NCBI RefSeq assembly: GCF_949987535.1 | Contig: NW_026645885.1 | Coordinates: 1-64,000, forward strand | Source of the DNA: Balaenoptera acutorostrata | Lineage: Eukaryota; Chordata; Mammalia; Artiodactyla; Balaenopteridae | DNA: 64,000 nt | Direction of reading: 5' to 3' | The notes under the pieces: model-generated | What the model was told of the DNA's origin: nothing | What the model saw: only the letters and a program-made list of their open reading frames with translations | Databases searched by the model: none | Translations under genes and position numbers: made by a program | Part shown: positions 51,252 to 63,563 of the stretch, in pieces | Position numbering within the stretch: position 1 is the stretch's first letter | How the letters are laid out: each line of letters begins with the position of its first letter

Positions 51252-53013
51252 ATGGTACCCATCCCATGGGTCCCAAATCTCCAGGTTCAAGGGCATCTTC
51301 CTACGTCGAAAACAGGCATGAGAAACCCAGAAGATGGTACACCGTGTGATCGGGAAAGGTTTCTAAAACGCACCTCATTTCTCATCTCCTTTGCTCGGGT
51401 TCGCCATTCCAGCCGATTTACTAGCCATCTCCCTCCTTGGAGAATCAGCACCTTTAACCTCCTGTTCCGTACAGGTTGCAATTTGTCCTGAGGATGAACG
51501 GGAAGAGGGGGAACCAATGAGAGACTAGCTCTAGGTGTTGGGACAGGCACAGGTCACTCTATTTTCCCATCAGGAAGAAGAATTAAGCACAAGCTCAGCC
51601 TGCCCCCCAGAACCAGAAGAGGGCCTGAAGCAATCCTGCGCTTTTGCGGCCAGCTCCCAAAAAAGCGAGTTGAAAAATGGAGCTCAGGGGCACTGCAATT
51701 CACAAACCTGCAGAGTTTTAAATGATACCTCTCGTCCACAAATATATTAAGGGAAGGCAACGAAGAGGCTCTGAAAGCAAGGCAGAATTGCAGGAAACAG
51801 ATTTCAGGAGGTAGATTCGAATCGCCTTGAAAGCACATGAAAAGCGGCAAAACGTGGACAATGATGCCCTTGGCCAAAAAGGGCGTATGCGTTTTTTCCT
51901 GAATATATTCAGGAAAAAAACGCATACGCCCTTTTTGGCCAACCAAGCAACCTGGAAAAGGCCAATCAGCGCTCCAAAGAAGTCTCGCTTCCCAGCGGGC
52001 AAAAGGGCCATGCGGAAAAAAGTGTCCAAACCAGAAATGCAGGACCGGCCATGGAGAAATGGGAGCCTTGCTACGCTGATGGGCGGGATGTAAATTGCCA
52101 ACAGCCACTCTGGAGAAGTGTACGGTGTGTTCTGAAACATCTAAAAAACACAGCTTGGAGAGCATAGGGCACCTTCCACTCATGGGCGTATAAATTGGGA
52201 AAACTAAACATCAGCAAGACACAGGCACCCCAAAGTTTAGGGCTGCTCTGTTGACAAGAACCCCCACTTCATTACACCTTAAATATCCTAGGAAAGAGAA
52301 AAATGGATAAAGAAGTTGTGGTCCTCCTGTACAATGGAATATCACTCAGCCATGAAATCAACGTCATAAGGCTAGTAGCAGCACGATGAGTGGATTTAGG
52401 TACGACGATTCTAAGTGAAATAAGTCACACAGAACAAGACACTTATCATAAGATATCACTTAGAGAGGGGATGTAAAAACCGCTACACTTGAACTGAATT
52501 ACAAAACAGAACAGAGACACACGTTTAGGAAAAACACTATGGCTGCTGAACGGGAAAGGTGAGGTGGGGTGATGCATAAAACAAGGGTTTCAAATTAGCT
52601 CCGATACCGTTCCATAAACCCAATATGTAAGAGACAAGACCTATTCCTTTTTCAGTGAACTGGACTCAACACCCCCTATTCACCGCACAAGAATATATCT
52701 GACTAGGAAGAATCTTCAAACCTATGTATTGATATCTCTCCGTAAGTGAGTCAAGGGGGTGTAAAGCGGCATAAACACAGCCGTGAAAAGCAGCTAAACC
52801 CCATTATAAACATAAATTACTTTTCAAAACCCGTGAAACAAAGACAGTGAAAGAGAGAGAAATTCTTACAAAATTCGTTCAGGGGCTGTGATGCAACCTG
52901 GATTGACCATATCTAGACCCACAGCTGATTGAGACATAAGGGTGGACACTCTTGGGGCTGAGAGGTTCGGTGAGGTTGGGTGAGCCAACGCAGACCCTTT
53001 CAAGTAATACTGC
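51252..53013 (+). repeat. Satellite unit 30 (three extra bases)
   Basis: 1762 bp, the longest copy. Three one-base homopolymer expansions lie within 260 bp: seven A at 51914-51920, GGAAAAGG near 51954 and GCACCTTCC near 52170. Otherwise it is right-hand consensus. Confidence 0.97.
51870..51942. other. Palindrome of unit 30 with one extra A
   Basis: It is 73 bp: the right-arm A tract has seven bases against six T on the left, leaving one unpaired base. Given the neighbouring expansions this may be a sequence error. Confidence 0.85.
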
Positions 53014-54772
53014 ATGGTACCCATCCCATGGGTCCCAAATCTCCAGGTTCAAGGGCATCTTCCTACGTCGAAAACAGGCATGAGAAACCCAGAAGATGGT
53101 ACACCGTGTGATCGGGAAAGGTTTCTAAAACGCACCTCATTTCTCATCTCCTTTGCTCGGATTCGCCATTCCAGCCGATTTACTAGCCATCTCCCTCCTT
53201 GGAGAATCAGCACCTTTACCCTCCTGTTCCGTACAGGTTGCAATTTGTCCTGAGGATGAACGGGAAGAGGGGGAACCAATGAGAGACTAGCTCTAGGTGT
53301 TGGGACAGGCACAGGTCACTCTATTTTCCCATCAGGAAGAAGAATTAAGCACAAGCTCAGCCTGCCCCCCAGAACCAGAAGAGGGCCTGAAGCAATCCTG
53401 CGCTTTTGCGGCCAGCTCCCAAAAAAGCGAGTTGAAAAATGGAGCTCAGGGGCACTGCAATTCACAAACCTGCAGAGTTTTAAATGATACCTCTCGTCCA
53501 CAAATATATTAAGGGAAGGCAACGAAGAGGCTCTGAAAGCAAGGCAGAATTGCAGGAAACAGATTTCAGGAGGTAGATTCGAATCGCCTTGAAAGCACAT
53601 GAAAAGCGGCAAAACATGGACAATGATGCCCTTGGCCAAAAAGGGCGTATGCGTTTTTTCCTGAATATATTCAGGAAAAAACGCATACGCCCTTTTTGGC
53701 CAACCAAGCAACCTGGAAAGGCCAATCAGCGCTCCAAAGAAGTCTCGCTTCCCAGCGGGCAAAAGGGCCATGCGGAAAAAAGTGTCCAAACCAGAAATGC
53801 AGGACCGGCCATGGAGAAATGGGAGCCTTGCTACGCTGATGGGCGGGATGTAAATTGCCAACAGCCACTCTGGAGAAGTGTACGGTGTGTTCTGAAACAT
53901 CTAAAAAACACAGCTTGGAGAGCATAGGGCACTTCCACTCATGGGCGTATAAATTGGGAAAACTAAACATCAGCAAGACACAGGCACCCCAAAGTTTAGG
54001 GCTGCTCTGTTGACAAGAACCCCCACTTCATTACACCTTAAATATCCTAGGAAAGAGAAAAATGGATAAAGAAGTTGGGGTCCTCCTGTACAATGGAATA
54101 TCACTCAGCCATGAAATCAACGTCATAAGGCTAGTAGCAGCACGATGAGTGGATTTAGGTACGACGATTCTAAGTGAAATAAGTCACACAGAAAAAGACA
54201 CTTATCATAAGATATCACTTAGAGAGGGGATGTAAAAACCGCTACACTTGAACTGAATTACAAAACAGAACAGAGACACACGTTTAGGAAAAACACTATG
54301 GCTGCTGAACGGGAAAGGTGAGGTGGGGTGATGCATAAAACAAGGGTTTCAAATTAGCTCCGATACCGTTCCATAAACCCAATATGTAAGAGACAAGACC
54401 TATTCCTTTTTCAGTGAACTGGACTCAACACCCCCTATTCACCGCACAAGAATATATCTGACTAGGAAGAATCTTCAAACCTATGTATTGATATCTCTCC
54501 GTAAGTGAGTCAAGGGGGTGTAAAGCGGCATAAACACAGCCGTGAAAAGCAGCTAAACCCCATTATAAACATAAATTACTTTTCAAAACTCGTGAAACAA
54601 AGACAGTGAAAGAGAGAGAAATTCTTACAAAATTCGTTCAGGGGCTGTGATGCAACCTGGATTGACCATATCTAGACCCACAGCTGATTGAGACATAAGG
54701 GTGGACACTCTTGGGGCTGAGAGGTTCGGTGAGGTTGGGTGAGCCAACGCAGACCCTTTCAAGTAATACTGC
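53014..54772 (+). repeat. Satellite unit 31
   Basis: 1759 bp. It is the third copy of the unit 23/28 variant set, including AAAACTCGTG near 54586, with private GCTCGGATTCGCC near 53156. Palindrome 53632-53703 is perfect. Confidence 0.97.
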
Positions 54773-56531
54773 ATGGTACCCATCCCATGGGTCCCAAATC
54801 TCCAGGTTCAAGGGCATCTTCCTACGTCGAAAACAGGCATGAGAAACCCAGAAGATGGTACACCGTGTGATCGGGAAAGGTTTCTAAAACGCACCTCATT
54901 TCTCATCTCCTTTGCTCGGGTTCGCCATTCCAGCCGATTTACTAGCCATCTCCCTCCTTGGAGAATCAGCACCTTTAACCTCCTGTTCCGTACAGGTTGC
55001 AATTTGTCCTGAGGATGAACGGGAAGAGGGGGAACCAATGAGAGACTAGCTCTAGGTGTTGGGACAGGCACAGGTCACTCTATTTTCCCATCAGGAAGAA
55101 GAATTAAGCACAAGCTCAGCCTGCCCCCCAGAACCAGAAGAGGGCCTGAAGCAATCCTGCGCTTTTGCGGCCAGCTCCCAAAAAAGCGAGTTGAAAAATG
55201 GAGCTCAGGGGCACTGCAATTCACAAACCTGCAGAGTTTTAAATGATACCTCTCGTCCACAAATATATTAAGGGAAGGCAACGAAGAGGCTCTGAAAGCA
55301 AGGCAGAATTGCAGGAAACAGATTTCAGGAGGTAGATTCGAATCGCCTTGAAAGCACATGAAAAGCGGCAAAACGTGGACAATGATGCCCTTGGCCAAAA
55401 AGGGCGTATGCGTTTTTTCCTGAATATATTCAGGAAAAAACGCATACGCCCTTTTTGGCCAACCAAGCAACCTGGAAAGGCCAATCAGCGCTCCAAAGAA
55501 GTCTCGCTTCCCAGCGGGCAAAAGGGCCATGCGGAAAAAAGTGTCCAAACCAGAAATGCAGGACCGGCCATGGAGAAATGGGAGCCTTGCTAGGCTGATG
55601 GGCTGGATGTAAATTGCCAACAGCCACTCTGGAGAAGTGTACGGTGTGTTCTGAAACATCTAAAAAACACAGCTTGGAGAGCATAGGGCACTTCCACTCA
55701 TGGGCGTATAAATTGGGAAAACTAAACATCAGCAAGACACAGGCACCCCAAAGTTTAGGGCTGCTCTGTTGACAAGAACCCCCACTTCATTACACCTTAA
55801 ATATCCTAGGAAAGAGAAAAATGGATAAAGAAGTTGTGGTCCTCCTGTACAATGGAATATCACTCAGCCATGAAATCAACGTCATAAGGCTAGTAGCAGC
55901 ACGATGAGTGGATTTAGGTACGAAGATTCTAAGTGAAATAAGTCACACAGAAAAAGACACTTATCATAAGATATCACTTAGAGAGGGGATGTAAAAACCG
56001 CTACACTTGAACTGAATTACAAAACAGAACAGAGACACACGTTTAGGAAACACACTATGGCTGCTGAACGGGAAAGGTGAGGTGGGGTGATGCATAAAAC
56101 AAGGGTTTCAAATTAGCTCAGATACCGTTCCATAAACCCAATATGTAAGAGACAAGACCTATTCCTTTTTCAGTGTACTGGACTCAACACCCCCTATTCA
56201 CCGCACAAGAATATATCTGATTAGTAAGAATCTTCAAACCTATGTATTGATATCTCTCTGTAAGTGAGTCAAGGGGGTGTAAAGCGGCATAAACACAGCC
56301 GTGAAAAGCAGCTAAACCCCATTATAAAAATAAATTACTTTTCAAAACCCGTGAAACAAAGACAGTGAAAGAGAGAGAAATTCTTACAAAATTCGTTCAG
56401 GGGCTGTGATGCAACCTGGATTGACCATATCTAGACCCACAGCTGATTGAGACATAAGGGTGGACACTCTTGGGGCTGAGAGGTTCGGTGAGGTTGGGTG
56501 AGCCAACGCAGACCCTTTCAAGTAATACTGC
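54773..56531 (+). repeat. Satellite unit 32
   Basis: 1759 bp. Private TTGCTAGGCTGATGGGCTGG (55588) introduces a stop in the shadow frame, and GGTACGAAGATT lies near 55917. Its second half has CAGTGTACTGG and GATTAGTAAG but CACCGCACAAG, an intermediate of two classes. Palindrome 55391-55462 is perfect. Confidence 0.97.
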
Positions 56532-58288
56532 ATGGTACCCATCCCATGGGTCCCAAATCTCCAGGTTCAAGGGCATCTTCCTACGTCGAAAACAGGCATG
56601 AGAAACCCAGAAGATGGTACACCGTGTGATCGGGAAAGGTTTCTAAAACGCACCTCATTTCTCATCTCCTTTGCTCGGGTTCGCCATTCCAGCCGATTTA
56701 CTAGCCATCTCCCTCCTTGGAGAATCAGCACCTTTAACCTCCTGTTCCGTACAGGTTGCAATTTGTCCTGAGGATGAACGGGAAGAGGGGGAACCAATGA
56801 GAGACTAGCTCTAGGTGTTGGGACAGGCACAGGTCACTCTATTTTCCCATCAGGAAGAAGAATTAAGCACAAGCTCAGCCTGCCCCCCAGAACCAGAAGA
56901 GGGCCTGAAGCAATCCTGCGCTTTTGCGGCCAGCTCCCAAAAAAGCGAGTTGAAAAATGGAGCTCAGGGGCACTGCAATTCACAAACCTGCAGAGTTTTA
57001 AATGATACCTCTCGTCCACAAATATATTAAGGGAAGGCAACGAAGAGGCTCTGAAAGCAAGGCAGAATTGCAGGAAACAGATTTCAGGAGGTAGATTCGA
57101 ATCGCCTTGAAAGCACATGAAAAGCGGCAAAACGTGGACAATGATGCCCTTGGCCAAAAAGGGCGTATGCGTTTTTTCCTGAATATATTCAGGAAAAAAC
57201 GCATACGCCCTTTTTGGCCAACCAAGCAACCTGGAAAGGCCAATCAGCGCTCCAAAGAAGTCTCGCTTCCCAGCGGGCAAAAGGGCCATGCGGAAAAAAT
57301 TGTCCAAACCAGAAATGCAGGACCGGCCATGGAGAAATGGGAGCCTTGCTACGCTGATGGGCGGGATGTAAATTGCCAACAGCCACTCTGGAGAAGTGTA
57401 CGGTGTGTTCTGAAACATCTAAAAAACACAGCTTGGAGAGCATAGGGCACTTCCACTCATGGGCGTATAAATTGGGAAAACTAAAAATCAGCAAGACACA
57501 GGCACCCCAAAGTTTAGGGCTGCTCTGTTGACAAAAACCCCCACTTCATTACACCTTAAATATCCTAAGAAAGAGAAAAATGGATAAAGAAGTTGGGGTC
57601 CTCATGTACAATGGAATATCACTCAGCCAGGAAATCAACGTCATAAGGCTAGTAGCAGCACGATGAGTGGATTTAGGTACGACGATTCTAAGTGAAATAA
57701 GTCACACAGAAAAAGACACTTATCATAAGATATCACTTCTAGAGGGTATGTAAAACCGCTACATTGAACTGAATTACAAAACAGAACAGAGTCACACGTT
57801 TAGGAAACACACTATGGCTGCTGAACAGGAAAGGTGAGGTGGGGTGATGCATAAAACAAGGGTTTCAAATTAGCTCAGATACCGTTCCATAAACCCAATA
57901 TGTAAGAGACAAGACCTATTCCTTTTTCAGTGAACTGGACTCAACACCCCCTATTCACCGCACAAGAATATATCTTACTAGGAAGAATCTTCAAACCTAT
58001 GTATTGATATCTCTCCGTAAGTGAGTCAAGGGGGTGTAAAGCGGCATAAACACAGCCGTGAAAAGCAGCTAAACCCCATTATAAAAATAAATTACTTTTC
58101 AAAACCCGTGAAACAAAGACAGTGAAAGAGAGAGAAATTCTTACAAAATTCGTTCAGGGGCTGTGATGCAACCTGGATTGACCATATCTAGACCCACAGC
58201 TGATTGAGACATAAGGGTGGACACTCTTGGGGCTGAGAGGTTCGGTGAGGTTGGGTGAGCCAACGCAGACCCTTTCAAGTAATACTGC
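56532..58288 (+). repeat. Satellite unit 33 (short-block class)
   Basis: 1757 bp. It has the short block near 57736 and TATCTTACTAGG near 57971, where other copies read TATCTGACTAGG; the latter is shared only with unit 35. Private changes are AAAAAATTGTCC (57295) and ACAAAAACCCCC. Palindrome 57150-57221 is perfect. Confidence 0.97.
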
Positions 58289-60047
58289 ATGGTACCCATC
58301 CCATGGGTCCCAAATCTCCAGGTTCAAGGGCATCTTCCTACGTCGAAAACAGGCATGAGAAACCCAGAAGATGGTACACCGTGTGATCGGGAAAGGTTTC
58401 TAAAACGCACCTCATTTCTCATCTCCTTTGCTCGGGTTCGCCATTCCAGCCGATTTACTAGCCATCTCCCTCCTTGGAGAATCAGCACCTTTAACCTCCT
58501 GTTCCGTACAGGTTGCAATTTGTCCTGAGGATGAATGGGAAGAGGGGGAACCAATGAGAGACTAGCTCTAGGTGTTGGGACAGGCACAGGTCACTCTATT
58601 TTCCCATCAGGAAGAAGAATTAAGCACAAGCTCAGCCTGCCCCCCAGAACCAGAAGAGGGCCTGAAGCAATCCTGCGCTTTTGCGGCCAGCTCCCAAAAA
58701 AGCGAGTTGAAAAATGGAGCTCAGGGGCACTGTAATTCACAAACCTGCAGAGTTTTAAATGATACCTCTCGTCCACAAATATATTAAGGGAAGGCAACGA
58801 AGAGGCTTTGAAAGCAAGGCAGAATTGCAGGAAACAGATTTCAGGAGGTAGATTCGAATCGCCTTGAAAGCACCTGAAAAGCGGCAAAACGTGGACAATG
58901 ATGCCCTTGGCCAAAAAGGGCGTATGCGTTTTTTCCTGAATATATTCAGGAAAAAACGCATACGCCCTTTTTGGCCAACCAAGCAACCTGGAAAGGCCAA
59001 TCAGCGCTCCAAAGAAGTCTCGCTTCCCAGCGGGCAAAAGGGCCATGCGGAAAAAAGTGTCCAAACCAGAAATGCAGGACCGGCCATGGAGAAATGGGAG
59101 CCTTGCTACGCTGATGGGCGGGATGTAAATTGCCAACAGCCACTCTGGAGAAGTGTACGGTGTGTTCTGAAACATCTAAAAAACACAGCTTGGAGAGCAT
59201 AGGGCACTTCCACTCATGGGCGTATAAATTGGGAAAACTAAACATCAGCAAGACACAGGCACCCCAAAGTTTAGGGCTGCTCTGTTGACAAGAACCCCCA
59301 CTTCATTACACCTTAAATATCCTAGGAAAGAGAAAAATGGATAAAGAAGTTGTGGTCCTCCTGTACAATGGAATATCACTCAGCCATGAAATCAACGTCA
59401 TAAGGCTAGTAGCAGCACGATGAGTGGATTTAGGTACGACGATTCTAAGTGAAATAAGTCACACAGAACAAGACACTTATCATAAGATATCACTTAGAGA
59501 GGGGATGTAAAAACCGCTACACTTGAACTGAATTACAAAACAGAACAGAGACACACGTTTAGGAAACACACTATGGCTGCTGAACGGGAAAGGTGAGGTG
59601 GGGTGATGCATAAAACAAGGGTTTCAAATTAGCTCCGATACCGTTCCATAAACCCAATATGTAAGAGACAAGACCTATTCCTTTTTCAGTGAACTGGACT
59701 CAACACCCCCTATTCACCGCACAAGAATATATCTGACTAGGAAGAATCTTCAAACCTATGTATTGATATCTCTCCGTAAGTGAGTCAAGGGGGTGTAAAG
59801 CAGCATAAACACAGCCGTGAAAAGCAGCTAAACCCCATTATAAACATAAATTACTTTTCAAAACCCGTGAAACAAAGACAGTGAAAGAGAGAGAAATTCT
59901 TACAAAATTCGTTCAGGGGCTGTGATGCAACCTGGATTGACCATATCTAGACCCACAGCTGATTGAGACATAAGGGTGGACACTCTTGGGGCTGAGAGGT
60001 TCGGTGAGGTTGGGTGAGCCAACGCAGACCCTTTCAAGTAATACTGC
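58289..60047 (+). repeat. Satellite unit 34
   Basis: 1759 bp, Pro-type. GGATGAATGGGAAG near 58529 replaces GATGAACGGG and is shared only with unit 36. Private AAGCAGCATAAAC lies near 59799. Palindrome 58907-58978 is perfect. Confidence 0.97.
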
Positions 60048-61804
60048 ATGGTACCCATCCCATGGGTCCCAAATCTCCAGGTTCAAGGGCATCTTCCTAC
60101 GTCGAAAACAGGCATGAGAAACCCAGAAGATGGTACACCGTGTGATCGGGAAAGGTTTCTAAAACGCACCTCATTTCTCATCTCCTTTGCTCGGGTTCGC
60201 CATTCCAGCCGATTTACTAGCCATCTCCCTCCTTGGAGAATCAGCACCTTTACCCTCCTGTTCCGTACAGGTTGCAATTTGTCCTGAGGATGAACGGGAA
60301 GAGGGGGAACCAATGAGAGACTAGCTCTAGGTGTTGGGACAGGCACAGGTCACTCTATTTTCCCATCAGGAAGAAGAATTAAGCACAAGCTCAGCCTGCC
60401 CCCCAGAACCAGAAGAGGGCCTGAAGCAATCCTGCGCTTTTGCGGCCAGCTCCCAAAAAAGCGAGTTGAAAAATGGAGCTCAGGGGCACTGCAATTCACA
60501 AACCTGCAGAGTTTTAAATGATACCTCTCGTCCACAAATATATTAAGGGAAGGCAACGAAGAGGCTCTGAAAGCAAGGCAGAATTGCAGGAAACAGATTT
60601 CAGGAGGTAGATTCGAATCGCCTTGAAAGCACATGAAAAGCGGCAAAACATGGACAATGATGCCCTTGGCCAAAAAGGGCGTATGCGTTTTTTCCTGAAT
60701 ATATTCAGGAAAAAACGCATACGCCCTTTTTGGCCAACCAAGCAACCTGGAAAGGCCAATCAGCGCTCCAAAGAAGTCTCGCTTCCCAGCGGGCAAAAGG
60801 GCCATGCGGAAAAAAGTGTCCAAACCAGAAATGCAGGACCGGCCATGGAGAAATGGGAGCCTTGCTACGCTGATGGGCGGGATGTAAATTGCCAACAGCC
60901 ACTCTGGAGAAGTGTACGGTGTGTTCTGAAACATCTAAAAAACACAGCTTGGAGAGCATAGGGCACTTCCACTCATGGGCGTATAAATTGGGAAAACTAA
61001 ACATCAGCAAGACACAGGCACCCCAAAGTTTAGGGCTGCTCTGTTGACAAGAACCCCCACTTCATTACACCTTAAATATCCTAAGAAAGAGAAAAATGGA
61101 TAAAGAAGTTGGGGTCCTCATGTACAATGGAATATCACTCAGCCAGGAAATCAACGTCATAAGGCTAGTAGCAGCACGATGAGTGGATTTAGGTACGACG
61201 ATTCTAAGTGAAATAAGTCACACAGAAAAAGACACTTATCATAAGATATCACTTCTAGAGGGTATGTAAAACCGCTACATTGAACTGAATTACAAAACAG
61301 AACAGAGTCACACGTTTAGGAAACACACTATGGCTGCTGAACAGGAAAGGTGAGGTGGGGTGATGCATAAAACAAGGGTTTCAAATTAGCTCAGATACCG
61401 TTCCATAAACCCAATAGGTAAGAGACAAGACCTATTCCTTTTTCAGTGAACTGGACTCAACACCCCCTATTCACCGCACAAGAATATATCTTACTAGGAA
61501 GAATCTTCAAACCTATGTATTGATATCTCTCCGTAAGTGAGTCAAGGGGGTGTAAAGCGGCATAAACACAGCCGTGAAAAGCAGCTAAACCCCATTATAA
61601 AAATAAATTACTTTTCAAAACCCGTGAAACAAAGACAGTGAAAGAGAGAGAAATTCTTACAAAATTCGTTCAGGGGCTGTGATGCAACCTGGATTGACCA
61701 TATCTAGACCCACAGCTGATTGAGACATAAGGGTGGACACTCTTGGGGCTGAGAGGTTCGGTGAGGTTGGGTGAGCCAACGCAGACCCTTTCAAGTATTA
61801 CTGC
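60048..61804 (+). repeat. Satellite unit 35 (class chimera)
   Basis: 1757 bp. The first half has the unit 23/28/31 set (CTTTACCCTCC, AAACATGG, CTAAACATCAG). The second half is the short-block class with CTAAGAAAG and TATCTTACTAGG, as in unit 33. The switch falls between 61002 and 61084. Palindrome 60666-60737 is perfect. Confidence 0.97.
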
Positions 61805-63563
61805 ATGGTACCCATCTCATGGGTCCCAAATCTCCAGGTTCAAGGGCATCTTCCTACGTCGAAAACAGGCATGAGAAACCCAGAAGATGGTACACCGTGT
61901 GATCGGGAAAGGTTTCTAAAACGCACCTCATTTCTCATCTCCTTTGCTCGGGTTCGCCATTCCAGCCGATTTACTAGCCATCTCCCTCCTTGGAGAATCA
62001 GCACCTTTAACCTCCTGTTCCGTACAGGTTGCAATTTGTCCTGAGGATGAATGGGAAGAGGGGGAACCAATGAGAGACTAGCTCTAGGTGTTGGGACAGG
62101 CACAGGTCACTCTATTTTCCCATCAGGAAGAAGAATTAAGCACAAGCTCAGCCTGCCCCCCAGAACCAGAAGAGGGCCTGAAGCAATCCTGCGCTTTTGC
62201 GGCCAGCTCCCAAAAAAGCGAGTTGAAAAATGGAGCTCAGGGGCACTGTAATTCACAAACCTGCAGAGTTTTAAATGATACCTCTCGTCCACAAATATAT
62301 TAAGGGAAGGCAACGAAGAGGCTTTGAAAGCAAGGCAGAATTGCAGGAAACAGATTTCAGGAGGTAGATTCGAATCGCCTTGAAAGCACCTGAAAAGCGG
62401 CAAAACGTGGACAATGATGCCCTTGGCCAAAAAGGGCGTATGCGTTTTTTCCTGAATATATTCAGGAAAAAACGCATACGCCCTTTTTGGCCAACCAAGC
62501 AACCTGGAAAGGCCAATCAGCGCTCCAAAGAAGTCTCGCTTCCCAGCGGGCAAAAGGGCCATGCGGAAAAAAGTGTCCAAACCAGAAATGCAGGACCGGC
62601 CATGGAGAAATGGGAGCCTTGCTACGCTGATGGGCGGGATGTAAATTGCCAACAGCCACTCTGGAGAAGTGTACGGTGTGTTCTGAAACATCTAAAAAAC
62701 ACAGCTTGGAGAGCATAGGGCACTTCCACTCATGGGCGTATAAATTGGGAAAACTAAACATCAGCAAGACACAGGCACCCCAAAGTTTAGGGCTGCTCTG
62801 TTGACAAGAACCCCCACTTCATTACACCTTAAATATCCTAGGAAAGAGAAAAATGGATAAAGAAGTTGTGGTCCTCCTGTACAATGGAATATCACTCAGC
62901 CATGAAATCAACGTCATAAGGCTAGTAGCAGCACGATGAGTGGATTTAGGTACGACGATTCTAAGTGAAATAAGTCACACAGAACAAGACACTTATCATA
63001 AGATATCACTTAGAGAGGGGATGTAAAAACCGCTACACTTGAATTGAATTACAAAACAGAACAGAGACACACGTTTAGGAAAAACACTATGGCTGCTGAA
63101 CGGGAAAGGTGAGGTGGGGTGATGCATAAAACAAGGGTTTCAAATTAGCTCCGATACCGTTCCATAAACCCAATATGTAAGAGACAAGACCTATTCCTTT
63201 TTCAGTGAACTGGACTCAACACCCCCTATTCACCGCACAAGAATATATCTGACTAGGAAGAATCTTCAAACCTATGTATTGATATCTCTCCGTAAGTGAG
63301 TCAAGGGGGTGTAAAGCGGCATAAACACAGCCGTGAAAAGCAGCTAAACCCCATTATAAACATAAATTACTTTTCAAAACCCGTGAAACAAAGACAGTGA
63401 AAGAGAGAGAAATTCTTACAAAATTCGTTCAGGGGCTGTGATGCAACCTGGATTGACCATATCTAGACCCACAGCTGATTGAGACATAAGGGTGGACACT
63501 CTTGGGGCTGAGAGGTTCGGTGAGGTTGGGTGAGCCAACGCAGACCCTTTCAAGTAATACTGC
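61805..63563 (+). repeat. Satellite unit 36
   Basis: 1759 bp. It is Pro-type with GGATGAATGGGAAG, as in unit 34. Private changes are CCCATCTCATGGG at its start and CTTGAATTGAATT near 63038. Palindrome 62423-62494 is perfect. Confidence 0.97.
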
